A stretch of 64,000 nucleotides of DNA from Archegozetes longisetosus (Eukaryota > Arthropoda > Arachnida > Sarcoptiformes > Trhypochthoniidae): positions 18,850,220-18,914,219 of the forward strand of contig JAEMBT020000001.1 of NCBI GenBank assembly GCA_018873245.2, written 5' to 3'. The notes beneath the pieces were generated by a model. That model did no database searches. It saw only the letters and a program-made list of their open reading frames with translations, and was not told where the DNA came from. The position numbers and the translations under genes are program-made. Shown here one piece after another: positions 13,401 to 22,670 of the stretch (position 1 is its first letter; every line of letters starts with the position of its first letter).

Positions 13401-16400
13401 TTTGACCAAATGAGATATTAAATGAGTGCCTCTTGAAACCGGGTAATCAACCTTGGGATAAAGTTTTTCAATTGAAGGATTTAAGCCAAGAGTATATAAG
13501 TGGCCGATACTTGATAGAACAAACTTCGCATTATCGTTGTTTATATTCATCAGAGGGATATAAGTGATATCTAAACCTAAACTTCTTTTAATGATAGGTT
13601 GAAGCAAATGATGTGGAGATATCTCAATAGTGATCGCATTTTTCGGAATGTGTTTCAATGCGTCGTCAAATAGTACCGGCAATATTAGATTGTCAACAAA
13701 ATATTTAGGAGAAGCATATTTCGATTTACTAGAATCACATTCTGTTAATGAATAAGTAGAACTAATCCATTTCGAAGATCTTATTCTATTCGATGGTATA
13801 ATTTGTTTTAGTTTTTCTATTAGCGGTTCTTCAATAGAACTGATTAGAGGGCTGTGAAAAGCAATTCCACAGCTGTCCACTTTTCGTGCAAACACATTTT
13901 CATCATTCAATTCATCAACAAATGATTGAATCGCATTCTCGTCTCCAGAAACAGTGACAGAATCTTCCGCATTATGACATGCAGCAAACACATTGTGAGG
14001 ACATCGTTGTTGTGCTTCAGTCCAAGTCATACCAATCGCAGCCATCATTCCTTTTGTCTTATTGTACTGTTCAACATATTTTCCCCTCCAAAATGCTATT
14101 CTAATAGTTTCCTCCTGAGTAAGACATCCGTCAGCGTAGGCGCAAACCAATTCCCCAATTGAATGACCAACAATACCATCAGGTTTTACATCGAGCTGAT
14201 TGAGTAAATCAACTAAAGCTATTTGTATGGCAGCGATCGTAATGAATGAATAGAGAGGCGATCGCATCACATTCTCATCATTTTCTGTCACAAGACTTAA
14301 TAAATCAATTTCATAATCATTTAATACTTGAGCTGAAGCTCTGATAGAATTTGCGAAAATTTCAATATTCATCATTGTTTTTGCCATAGACGGCCACTGA
14401 CTTCCCATTCCAGTGAGAACAAACCAAATTTGCTTTTTATCTTTGGGTACTTTCTTCACTTCGACATCAGTTGATTGAAAGTTATTTTGATCTGAGTTTT
14501 TAATTATAGTGAATCCTCGATATCTCATACCTTTAAAACCTGAATCCAGTTTGAAGGGCGATGTTTTTGAGATATCATTTATGAGAGATAAATAGTCTCG
14601 AGTTAATTTTTCAGGATTTCTCAAAAGAGAAGTAAATGTTTGGTTAAGTAGTTCTTCGTTTCTACCACACATTTGAACCAAACGAGGAATTTGATTAACA
14701 ATTTGATGATTATCTATTGCAGGCTCTTTATCGTTATGTTTGACAATGACATGAACATTAACGCCGCCAAATCCAAAACAATTTAAACAAGCTAACTCTC
14801 CTTCAAACTGTGTATTTTCTATAACTGGTTTCAATATTCCACTCACAAGACCTTCGATTCTTGAGTTTGGAACAGTCATGTGTATGTTTGCAGGAATGCA
14901 CTTATTCTCAAAAGACAAAATTACTTTTGTCAAAGAGCAAAATCCAGAAGCTCCTTCTGCATGACCGATATTGGACTTAAGGGCACCGATCAGTAGTGGA
15001 TCCTTCCGTCCTTCACAAAATTGAGAAAATAGTTTAAATTGAAAGAGGTGGTTACAGGGTTTGAGTTACAAACCTATACACATGGATTCACAAATAGCTC
15101 TCATTTCTATCGGATCTCCAGCTTGAGTGCCAGTGCAGTGCGCCTCACAATACTTAACATTCAATGGATCTATTCCTATCTCAGAATATGTATCTCTTAT
15201 GAGATCCCTTTGGAATTCATAAGATGGGTACGTAATGCCTAATTCTGTATAGCCATCACAATTAGTTTTAGTGTGGACAACAGTTGCATAAATACGCTTT
15301 GCTTCTGACTTCTTCTGTAATATCATAACAACCAATGCCTCTCCTTTGGCATATCCATTAGCGTCTTCGTCCAAACACTTGCAATGTCCATCAGGTGATA
15401 TCATGTTCATGTGATAAAAGCCCACTTGCGTGGTAGCTTTCAAGGAAATATTAAGTCCCAAAACAATGGCACGATCGCATTGATTGCTTCTCAACATCAC
15501 CAATGCCTGGTGAAGTGCGCTGATACTCGACGCGCACGCCGTGTCGATTAACATTGAAGGACCTCTCAAATCGAATTTGTGGGCAACCATTTCAGCGAAA
15601 AATTGCTTATACCCAACGAATTTAGTGTGATCATATGAGTACGCGTTTAAGAATTCATCGTAACAACTTCCAATAAATATACCCGTATTTGTGCCACTCA
15701 ATGAGTTTGGGTTTATTCCTATATCCAATATATATTCAATTAGTTATTTTTAAACTAAATTATGTTTCCATTATAATCTTGTTCAAAAATCTTAAATGTT
15801 TCGATTGTTTGAAAGCAATGTTGCGATAACAGAAAAAATATTTTAAACAAGTAGAATGCAACGGAATGCTATATATCATCCTCTTCAATATACGAGACAC
15901 CGTTCAATTGTATCTTACAATTGAATTGATATTTTTACTTTTTTTTCACTCCTATCATAAGTCTTATCAGTTGATTAAATGAAAGAACATTGCCGAACCC
16001 TGCCTATCATATATTTAAAAATATATGATAACATATTTAATCACGATGTAAAATGTAATATTTCGGTGGGAACCTCACCCTCCGCCACCAGTAGCGTGTT
16101 GAGGAACCACAGGAGCCCTCGGGCCGACTCTCCGTGGAACGTAGCGTTTTTACTATGTGAAGACATGTTTGATGGTTTCTTATATTATTCAAGCTGAACA
16201 TTGTATTTTTTATAAATTCACTTTTAAACGGATCTATATGTATTTTTAACGCTGAATCCGAATATCAAATCAAAAATTTTTTATATCGAATAGTTTTCGA
16301 GATATTCGAATTTTGTGTCGAATTTTTCGATTTTTTAATTTTAAGATTTTTGAATATATGATACATAGTTTCGATGTAGAATTTAACGCTGACCAAAAAT

Positions 16401-18539
16401 ATGAAAACCATTTTTAGACATCTTTAAAATCCACCGAATAAATCTATATTTTTATCCCATTTTAAAACTTTAACGCCATCTAACACTTAAACTATAAGTT
16501 GTAAGGAGGTGGGCTCATTGGCAATTTTGATCAGGCTGATAACCTCTATAAAAATATATCATCAGATCCCGATTGTCAAATTAGGCATAATCCCATAGAC
16601 TTATTTTCATTGTTCTTTAAAAATAATTTTTTCCAGCACAATCCACATCATTTTAAGGAACTAAAAATTAAGTTTGTTAAATTAATAGATTATTTAATAG
16701 ATTATAGATTAATAATAAATAATGTTTTAAAATTTTTAGGTATAATGAAAATTCAGGAAAACTAATGACAAACTCAAAATATAGAAATTATATTCCTAAT
16801 GAGCTTTAGAATGTTCTTCAATTTAACTAAACTTAGAAGAACTAACGCGTATTTGAATAGCAAGTTTTCTATTAGGTTTATTGTTAGAATTATAAAAATC
16901 TAGCTAAGAACTGAGCATGATTATGATAACTGGCTGGTTCTCTTCCAAAGATCAATAATTTAGAAGTAAAGTAAATCACTCAGAAATACTTTAATTCTGG
17001 AGAATGTGCCATCAAATTCAGAATAGAAGGAACTACTTTTAGATCTATTGAAGTACAATATCTTTTTTATGCAATAAAATAAGCACTTAGTTTCAACTTC
17101 ATTTCAAAGTAAAATCGTAATATTGCATGTATTTTAGTGTTCTCCTAATATACAGGGTAAGAAAAAATGATTTTCCCGTAGCGCAGAACAAAAACTATTA
17201 TGGTTAGAGTAAAATCAGTTGGATATTCTGATTCTTTGTTAAAAAAATACATTATAAAGAGTTTATTTTAATAGTCAGTATGATAGCCTAGAGCTTGAAT
17301 TACAGCAGTTAATCTTTCAGGATAAGTTAACAATAAATATTCAAATAAATTAGTGCTATTTTCAATTAAAATTAAAACTTCTCTAAAATGATTGAGTAAA
17401 ACATCATAAGAGAAACGATTCAGTCTATCTTCTCGCAACATTCTTTTTTCAACCTCATCTTTAATGATTCTATATGTTCTGCAGGGTTGAGATCAGGACT
17501 GTTACCTGGTCAGAAATCATTTCCCCAAAAATTGAGCCCCGTTTTCTCTCGTCTCTTAAAAAGCAATGCATTTGATTCTAACGATAAATCTTTGCTCATT
17601 CGAATCATTAATTAATCCAGTCATTAATAGTCAACTTTTTTAAATGATATTAATGAAAATAGTATGAAAAAGCGATTGAAAACAGACTGTATTAAAATTT
17701 GTTAGTTTACTAACAGAATATCGTTCGTTAACAACATTACACGTTTATTAGGTTTTTGAATATAAACTTTTTAAATGTATTTTTTAACGTAAAATCAGAA
17801 TATCCAACCGATTTTGCTCTAAATAAAATAGTTTTTGCTCTAGACTACGAGGAAATAATCTTTTCTTACCCTGTATATGGCTCTTCAGCAGTATTAGCAT
17901 TTCTCATACATTCACTTGTTTATATGACGAGTATCTTAAGCGTATGTAAACATTTTTAGTTAAAAATGAAAATAATCAAATGCTATTCTATTGAGCTGAA
18001 TGTGAAATTAAACTATACCTGCATCCCAAATAGCTTCATATGTTAGCTCTAACATAATCCTGACTTGAGAGTCCATGTAACTGGCCTCCGAATCGCTGAC
18101 ACCGAAGAACTTAGCATCAAATCGACTGATGTCCTTCAATTTACCACTTCCACTTGGTAGACCCAGAAAACCTAAAACAATCATCAATTAGAAGTTTTAA
18201 AATCTCTTATTTAGCATTTGAAGTAAAGACAACCAGAAGGCCATCGTCTCTCATCCTCGATCACCATATCTATGTTATTATATAAATTATAAGCGAATTC
18301 CTCGATATTTTCGGATTCTGTGAAAGTCGAATAGATGGAAAATTAATAGTTTCGATAATTCGTCATGTTCTCAAAACTTTAATACCTGGATATTTTCCTG
18401 CCATTCCAGATATAACAATGTCCTCATTCATTAACCAACGAGGCATTTTTCTTGATCGTGTCATATTTTCACTATTGTTGGTTGACGCACCAAACTTTTG
18501 TTGGTTACGATCACTTTCTTCTGCTTTATAACAAGGCAT
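7379..18539 (-). CDS. FASN: Animal-type fatty acid synthase (nine coding exons)
   Basis: Multifunctional cytosolic synthase that makes long-chain saturated fatty acids from acetyl-CoA, malonyl-CoA and NADPH. Nine exons assembled from splice sites and reading phase: 18539-18386, 18317-18234, 18171-18019, 15718-15074, 15010-13308, 12501-10321, 10252-9650, 9586-7548 and 7492-7379. All introns are GT-AG and phases agree at every junction, provided one 2-nt surplus (or 1-nt loss) near 11177 is allowed for. The product is about 2,557 residues, close to the ~2,500 usual for the family. All catalytic domains are present in animal order: KS, AT, DH, degenerate methyltransferase, ER, KR, ACP, TE. The ATG at 18539 follows an in-frame TAG at 18578-18576 and a likely 3' splice site, so a 5' UTR exon may lie further upstream. 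Identity is certain; integrity of the frame is open. Confidence 0.95.
7548..9586 (-). CDS. FASN: FASN exon 8: end of ER, ketoreductase, acyl carrier and thioesterase
   Basis: A 2,039 nt exon. In order it codes [14 protein letters not shown] (end of ER), the ketoreductase Rossmann motif [12 protein letters not shown], and KR catalytic residues in [20 protein letters not shown]. The carrier phosphopantetheine site is [11 protein letters not shown], and the thioesterase nucleophile lies in VIGYSYGG, with the Asp in LLDSSPP. It ends AATGAG/GTATTA in phase 0. Reading on past this donor gives a stop after only five codons and would lose the TE histidine, so the splice is preferred. Confidence 0.95.
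9650..10252 (-). CDS. FASN: FASN exon 7: enoyl reductase
   Basis: A 603 nt exon from TTAACAG to TTGA/GTAAGT. It codes the medium-chain dehydrogenase-type enoyl reductase, including the NADPH-binding [14 protein letters not shown] and the downstream [13 protein letters not shown] and [10 protein letters not shown] motifs. It enters and leaves in phase 1. The reductase removes the trans-2 double bond in each elongation cycle. Confidence 0.94.
10321..12501 (-). CDS. FASN: FASN exon 6: dehydratase, degenerate methyltransferase and ER start; frame break inside
   Basis: Begins after TTAG with the dehydratase N-terminal motif [17 protein letters not shown]. The family's catalytic H-x3-G-x4-P has Glu in place of Gly here. 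The second DH catalytic motif D-x3-Q is present as VDAMIQ. Next come the inactive methyltransferase-like region and the first part of enoyl reductase, with [15 protein letters not shown] at the 3' end. One frame is open to 11142 (TAA) and the next is open from 11179 to 10321. The protein-like sequence switches frame between them (…YNWLIE, then [14 protein letters not shown]). The total length also demands the loss of 2 nt to keep phase with exon 7. This could be an assembly or sequencing error, a polymorphism or a real lesion. A 68 bp intron (GTGAAT…TCGAG) would also fix the phase, but it has a weak acceptor and would delete conserved-looking residues. Confidence 0.88.
12502..13307 (-). other. 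FASN intron between exons 5 and 6 (806 bp)
   Basis: No transposon is recognised. Around 12965-13170 there are three degenerate copies of a segment with TTGACA-TTTTTAA-ACTG and TATACATGG motifs, suggesting an old tandem duplication. Confidence 0.6.
13308..15010 (-). CDS. FASN: FASN exon 5: ketosynthase end, linker and malonyl/acetyltransferase
   Basis: A 1,703 nt exon. It opens with the second KS histidine in KSNIGHAEG, followed by the KS-AT linker with the N-V-H-V-I motif. The malonyl/acetyltransferase domain follows: [13 protein letters not shown], the Ser nucleophile in [14 protein letters not shown], and the catalytic His in GIAFHSPL. The exon begins after TGTGAAG and ends GTGCAG/GTAACT in phase 0, just before the dehydratase. 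No in-frame stop interrupts it. Confidence 0.95.
15074..15718 (-). CDS. FASN: FASN exon 4: ketosynthase active site
   Basis: A 645 nt exon with the KS nucleophile in DTACASS (Cys that accepts the primer and growing acyl chain) and the first catalytic His in EAHCTGT. The family's usual form is EAHGTGT, so the Gly after His is Cys here. The exon begins after ATATAG and ends TGTATAG/GTTTGT in phase 1. Confidence 0.93.
16061..16146. other. GC-rich structured patch inside FASN intron
   Basis: About 85 bp are clearly more GC-rich than the surrounding intron. The patch can form a small hairpin (GGTGGGAACCTCACC) and a larger imperfect one pairing CCACAGGAG with CTCTCCGTGG. A short palindrome lies upstream at about 16007-16030. 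No tRNA, snRNA or ribozyme core that I know is visible. It may be a structured RNA, part of an old transposon or an unused exon. Confidence 0.35.
17153..17873 (-). mobile_element. Tc1-type DNA transposon, defective
   Basis: A 721 bp element flanked by TA (17151-17152 and 17874-17875). Long inverted repeats start CAGGGTAAGAAAA and extend over 100 bp inward with mismatches (for example GGTTGGATATTCTGATT in both arms). It carries the 3' part of a transposase on the minus strand. The element lies in an intron of the synthase gene in the same orientation as that gene. Confidence 0.88.
17268..17620 (-). pseudogene. Tc1 transposase C-terminal remnant
   Basis: Minus-strand translation gives WGNDF[17 protein letters not shown], which contains the Tc1 family's third catalytic region. 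After a frameshift comes [17 protein letters not shown] and a tail ending [19 protein letters not shown]-stop. The N-terminal two thirds are missing, and the remainder has at least one stop and one frameshift, so it is dead. Confidence 0.85.
18019..18171 (-). CDS. FASN: FASN exon 3: ketosynthase
   Basis: A 153 nt exon coding the [20 protein letters not shown] stretch, then the D-x-Q-x-R-x-x-L-E-x-T-Y-E-A segment of KS. It ends GATGCAG/GTATAG in phase 1. The following 2.3 kb intron is the longest in the gene and holds transposon sequence. Confidence 0.9.
18234..18317 (-). CDS. FASN: FASN exon 2: ketosynthase, N-terminal part
   Basis: An 84 nt exon between TTTCACAG and CTTCTG/GTTGTC. It codes [17 protein letters not shown] followed by [11 protein letters not shown], a conserved KS stretch ending in the E-D-x-R-R-W-P motif typical of animal synthases. 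It enters and leaves in phase 1. The 68 bp and 62 bp introns on either side set the size class of this gene's small introns. Confidence 0.9.
18386..18539 (-). CDS. FASN: FASN exon 1: N-terminus and start of ketosynthase
   Basis: Codes residues 1-51 and ends in phase 1 at CCAG/GTATT. The first ~32 residues are polar (Ser, Asn, Lys, Arg). After them comes the start of the KS domain, [13 protein letters not shown], which joins exon 2 to give the family's P-E-S motif. The ATG at 18539 is the first Met after the in-frame stop at 18578. Just beyond that stop region, the T-rich run ending TTATTAG is a plausible splice acceptor for a non-coding leader exon. Confidence 0.85.
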
Positions 18540-18792
18540 ATTTCGTAAACTACACACGTCTCTTCTAAATGGTTTCTAATAAATTAAAAAATTTCTTGTG
18601 TAATAAACGTTTAATATTGCTTAATGCTTAATGTGAATACATAATACTTTAACCACTATTAACTGCAATGTATTGAGTTTTGGATAACATTATTATTTCT
18701 CTTTATAAAGTAAATAACCTTGTGTGGGGTATAAACTTTCGGTCAATTCTGACATATTTAAGAACTTATTTTAGCTTAATTTTTGGTTCCAT
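18540..18792 (-). other. FASN: Region upstream of the FASN start codon
   Basis: Holds an in-frame stop (18578-18576) and, overlapping it, a T-rich stretch ending in AG that looks like a 3' splice site (minus strand). The 5' UTR is probably spliced. No convincing TATA box is visible, and the transcription start cannot be placed. Confidence 0.4.
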
Positions 18793-19441
18793 GACACTTA
18801 ATCGTCCGACACTTATTCGTCAGACACTTGTTCGTCGGACATTTGTTCGTCCAATACATTTATTCCTCTAAGATATTTTTTCGTCCAATACATCTGTTCG
18901 TCCAATACATTTGTCGGTACATTCAACCATTCGATCTACCGACCATTCGACCTAATAAGATATTTACTTCCAATATTTCTGTAATTCTCCCACTTCACTG
19001 CTAAACAAAAAAACAGAAGACAACTGAGGACGTCGTCTTTCATCAAGATTGTAAGTATTATATTTATTTCCATCTACTTTTTTCTATTTCTAGATCATCA
19101 AGACTTAATCCATCAAGATCTCAAAATGCCACTGGAATTTGTGAAGAGTACCAAAGGTAAGGATCGACTTGTTCACGATGGATACATTTTCAACAAGGAT
19201 TATACTAAATCAGGTAAGACCTACAGGAAATGTATTGAGAATTGTAAAGGGCGCGCGCATACGGACGGCGAAAGGGTGATTCATCACTCTGATGATCACA
19301 ACCATGTCCCACAAGCGGCAATGAATCGATGCAAAGAAAATTTATTTCACTTATGTTGTATCAAGGATAAATATATTTTCAGATGAACAAGCATCCTGAA
19401 AGTGTCTTAGACAAACAAATGTCTTAGACGAACAAGTGTCC
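18793..19441 (+). mobile_element. FLYWCH-bearing element with repeat-array ends
   Basis: The left end (18793-18925) is an array of a ~16 bp unit close to GACACTTGTTCGTCGG. The right end (19395-19441) carries the inverted complement of the same unit (GTCTTAGACGAACAAGTGTC). Between them lies a FLYWCH zinc-finger frame. Arrays of short subterminal repeats plus FLYWCH domains are known from Mutator-like (MULE) elements, so this is probably an internally deleted MULE. It begins about 250 bp upstream of the synthase start codon. Confidence 0.7.
19126..19386 (+). CDS. FLYWCH-type zinc-finger fragment, transposon-encoded
   Basis: An 86-residue frame starting MPLEFVKSTKGKDRLVHDGY. It fits the FLYWCH finger layout: F-x-x-S-x-K-G, D-G-Y, Cys-x(4)-Cys (KCIENC), then H-x-H near DHNHVP. 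The usual central Trp is Tyr. FLYWCH domains bind DNA and are common at the N-terminus of MULE transposases. The catalytic domain is absent and the frame stops soon after the finger, so this is probably a transposon remnant and not a host gene. Confidence 0.7.
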   Translation: MPLEFVKSTKGKDRLVHDGYIFNKDYTKSGKTYRKCIENCKGRAHTDGERVIHHSDDHNHVPQAAMNRCKENLFHLCCIKDKYIFR

Positions 19442-20069
19442 TGATACCTCATTTTTAAAGGCATACCTCATCAAAATACATACTAATAATCTAGTAAAGT
19501 TATTGAATCAGGTTTGACTAATTTATATTGTTCTTTTATCTTTTTTATATCTAATTAAATATGTACAATAAATCATTGAAAAACAGGAATGGGGCTTATA
19601 TTTTAGTCCTCTAGTGTTTTGCTAACTATTAATATTCTGCCTCCAGGGAGCACCTTGTTTTCCAGATCTTCAAAAGCCAGCTACTCAAAACCCGGAAAAT
19701 TTAAACCTAGAACCTCTTTACATTTTCCGAATTATTTAGCTTTCAATAAAAGAATACCTGCTATATGATTTTCTTATAGAATAAAATTATTTTAATTCAA
19801 ATATTGAAATGCAACAAATGAAGCGTAAAGTATTAACAGTTCATTAATTTCTATTTCTTAGAAATTCAATTGAATACTAGTAAAGAATTAACAGCATAGC
19901 TGTTATGCGCATAGCAGGTGAGATTAAATGATAGTAAGACTGACTAGAAATACAAATAGACATTGAATTTCATCTGCATTTCAAATTTAATTGATGAAAA
20001 TTCAATTGATTAAAATATGGATAATGTGTATTTTATTAAAACTATTAAATAAGTAGATGCTTCAGTTCA
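19442..20069. other. Gene-free stretch
   Basis: No supported feature. The segment at about 19640-19710 is somewhat more GC-rich but codes for nothing I recognise. Confidence 0.5.
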
Positions 20070-20166
20070 CAATAATTTAATATTTTACAAAGACAAATCT
20101 AAAAATGAAACAGATTATTATGGATGCAAAAATAGTGAATCTAAGTGTAAAGCTAGACTAATTTTT
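20070..20166 (+). pseudogene. FLYWCH finger remnant of a MULE transposase
   Basis: The frame NNLIFYKDKSKNETDYYGCK followed by NSESKCKARLIFG fits a second FLYWCH finger: Y/F core, a Cys about six residues before a second Cys, and the A-R-L ending. No start codon or histidine pair is preserved. It is probably the N-terminal part of the transposase fossil that resumes at about 20880. Confidence 0.5.
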
Positions 20167-20205
20167 GGCCTTAAACAGTAAAACGATTTTGATTAACGAT
20201 TTCAG

Positions 20206-20575
20206 CAACATTGGGTCTTTTTGACCCATCGATTCATTTTGAAAAGTATGTTATCGTCAGGGTTAGAGTGTATAACAGTTAGCGTGTTTTGTATTTTACT
20301 AGTGTCGTCATCGTTGACGTAATCAGTTTAAGGTTTGAGTGAAAACTAATTTCTTATACAAATTTATCGCCTAAACTCAAATAGAACTAACTTTAAAAAC
20401 GATTCGATTTAAATATAGAACTTTTAAATAATTAATTTATTGCTTAATACGATCTAAATATACTCATTTGAAAATACTATCAGTTTTTTAACATTGGAAA
20501 TTGCATTGAATAATTATAACAGTTTTTATAGACCTTTGGGTCATTTTGACCCATGAAATACTGTTCTAGGGTTAA
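20206..20575 (-). mobile_element. piggyBac-like terminal motifs
   Basis: Two minus-strand motifs in the same orientation. One reads TTAACCCTAGAACAGTATTT then ATGGGTCA…TGACCC (20575-20530). The other is a diverged copy at 20272-20206. The CCCTAGA end next to TTAA is the known hallmark of piggyBac-type elements. The two motifs are direct, not inverted, so this could be two nested fragments. No transposase was seen. Confidence 0.4.
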
Positions 20576-20879
20576 TTAATAATGTATATTCAAAAAGTTT
20601 CAATCAACTTAATCACTCGTCTCATTAAATCAAAGTACTCCAACAACTAGCCATCAATCAGATGAAATTAAAGGTATCGACAAGTTTTAATCGAGTCTTT
20701 TCTGTCAGTTAAATTTTTAAAATTTCAAAATCTAGATAATTATCGTAATAAGGTTCATGTAAACACTTTCCGAGACTCGAGTTCGTTTAATTAGTTTAGA
20801 ATTCAATAAATCTTTAAAGTTGAAAACTTTTGAAATCTTTTCGATAATAGGCTGACAAAAATGCTCTCAGAATCTTAAG

Positions 20880-21340
20880 TGAAATTTTTAAAGAAGTTAA
20901 TTATGAACATTTTCAGAATAATAAATTGATTTATGGTGAAGGTATCGCAAAGGAAGCTAAACTTGATTTCATAACACTTCATATGGCATTAGATAGGGCT
21001 CGAAAAGAATTATGCCATCACAACCGCACGCTGGAAGTCAAATTATTATGCAAGGTGATCATCTGAATACAATTAATAGTCGACATTTTTTTGCTAATTA
21101 AAGATGGTTATGAAGATAAGATTCTCATATTCGTAACTTCCGACTTTCTAAGCAAAATATGTGATGGCAGGAAACTTTTCACCGACTGAAAATTTAAATA
21201 ATGTCCGAATTTCACCAATGAGCTGTACACTGTCCATGCAATAGAAAATTTCGAGGGCTTTGCAAAATCGACGATACCATTAATTTACATTTTCATGCCT
21301 AACTGATTGAAAATCATATACGAACGTATATTTAACCTAT
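20880..21340 (+). pseudogene. MULE transposase fossil
   Basis: Broken plus-strand frames give EGIAKEAKLDFITLHMALDR then ARKELCHHNR. After frameshifts come CDGRKLFTD, KFK, CPNFTNELYTVHAI and a tail near IPLIYIFMPN. The second block resembles the D-G-T-F-K…C-P…Q-L-Y-T-I-H region of MULE/FLYWCH transposases, which holds the first catalytic Asp. Several stops and shifts show that it is inactive. Confidence 0.6.
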
Positions 21341-21407
21341 TAATTAATTAAGTTAAGCTTTAATAGCTTCAAATAAAACTAGGGTAGTTAAACATGATTA
21401 TAACATA

Positions 21408-22340
21408 CAGTCAGCACGAAAACTAACTTTAGGGATACAAAACTTTATAACTTTTGAACCACTCATTCAATTTTGATGCGGGGTTTTTTAAAATGAAGAA
21501 AAACTCCCCCGGTTTTATAAAAGTTTGTTAAAATTATAAAACCAAAATTGAAGAAAAAATTATAAAGGAAAAATCGAGTTTACATGAAATTTTAAATTCG
21601 GGTACAAAATAAATTTAATGTAAACATAATTTATTGTTGAACTGATGTGCAGAATTTATTCTTGTTTTGATCTTTGAATAAATTCGGAACAAATCATTCA
21701 ATTAATTGAAATCCCTTTCACTATTAAAGAGAGAGAATTAAAATTTCGAAAATTTATAAAATTGGGGCACGGGGCCAAAGAGACCGGCAATTATGAGAGA
21801 AGTTGATAATTATTGACAGTAAATTATGAATATTTTATTAATATTCTTTGAGGCATTAGTGAACCAACTTTTATCGAATGAAGTCGTATCGATGACGAGG
21901 AAGAACAGTTTTCATCTCATAATTGCCGGTCTCTTTCGTCCCTGTGCCCCCAATTTTATAAATTTTCGAAATTTTAATTCTCTCTCTTTAATAGTGAAAG
22001 GCATTTCAATTAATAATTAATAATTAAATAAATATTAATTTCAATTAATTGAATGATTTGTTTCCAAATTTATTCAAAGATCAAAACAAGAATAAATTCT
22101 GCACAACATTTCAATAATAAATTATGTTTACATTAAATTTATTTTGTACCCGAATTTAAAATTTCATGTAAACTCGATTTTTCCTTTATAATTTTTTCTT
22201 CAATCGTGATTTTATGATTTTAACAAACTTTTATAAAACCGGGGGAGTTTTTCTTCACTTAAAAAACCGTATCAAAATTGAATGAGTGGTTCAAAAGTTA
22301 TAAAGCTTTGTATCCCTAAAGTTAGTTTTCGTGCTGACTG
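21408..22340. mobile_element. 933 bp Tc1-type palindromic element
   Basis: Flanked by TA at both ends (21406-21407 and 22341-22342), starting CAGTCAGCACGAAAACTAAC and ending with its complement. The two arms, each about 395-425 bp, match almost base for base around a loop of roughly 115 bp (21804-21916). The right arm has a small AT insertion near 22010-22040. There is no transposase. The CAGT start and TA duplication fit Tc1/mariner. The transcript of either strand would be one long hairpin. Confidence 0.88.
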
Positions 22341-22563
22341 TATATCCCGTCAAACTTTAAACTAAGATAAATCAGTTAAAACTTTTATATTTCGATATTT
22401 TAATTAGACTTTAAATAAATTAATCTTCGATTCAAATAGTAAAGAGTGTATGAGACTAACAAAGGTGACCTAAAATATATATATATACGGATGTGTAATT
22501 CTATCTTTATCCTTAATTTGATATTGTTTGCGATCGATATGAAATTAGTAGTAGATAGTATCG

Positions 22564-22670
22564 GTTCACGAGTTTCTATCGAAAGATATCTCGTATTCGT
22601 TCGAGTCTTTATCGAGAGGTATCTCAAAACTCCTTCGAGTCTTTTCCGAGAAGTGGCTCAAACTCAATAT
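22564..22670. repeat. Three tandem ~35 bp degenerate units
   Basis: Units start TTCACGAGTTTCTATCGA (22565), TTCGAGTCTTTATCGAG (22600) and TTCGAGTCTTTTCCGAG (22634), each followed by a TATCTC or GGCTC segment. The spacing is 35 and 34 bp. Open frames cross it but look incidental. Confidence 0.65.

Larger units (their letters stand above)
15719..18018 (-). other. FASN intron between exons 3 and 4 (2.3 kb) with inserted elements
   Basis: Contains a structured GC-rich patch at 16061-16146 and a complete-ended Tc1-type element at 17153-17873. The remainder is AT-rich with no open frame of note. Confidence 0.85.

Noticed and set aside
13926-14162. Plus-strand 78-codon frame opposite the acyltransferase domain
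   Set aside because: Antisense shadow of a conserved FASN exon.
15979-16197. Plus-strand 72-codon frame in the FASN intron
   Set aside because: It is only open because of the GC-rich patch; no domain and no splice signals. Kept only as a composition anomaly.
21826-22020. Open frame inside the Tc1-type palindrome
   Set aside because: Spans the loop and the right arm; the arms are inverted copies with no transposase similarity.
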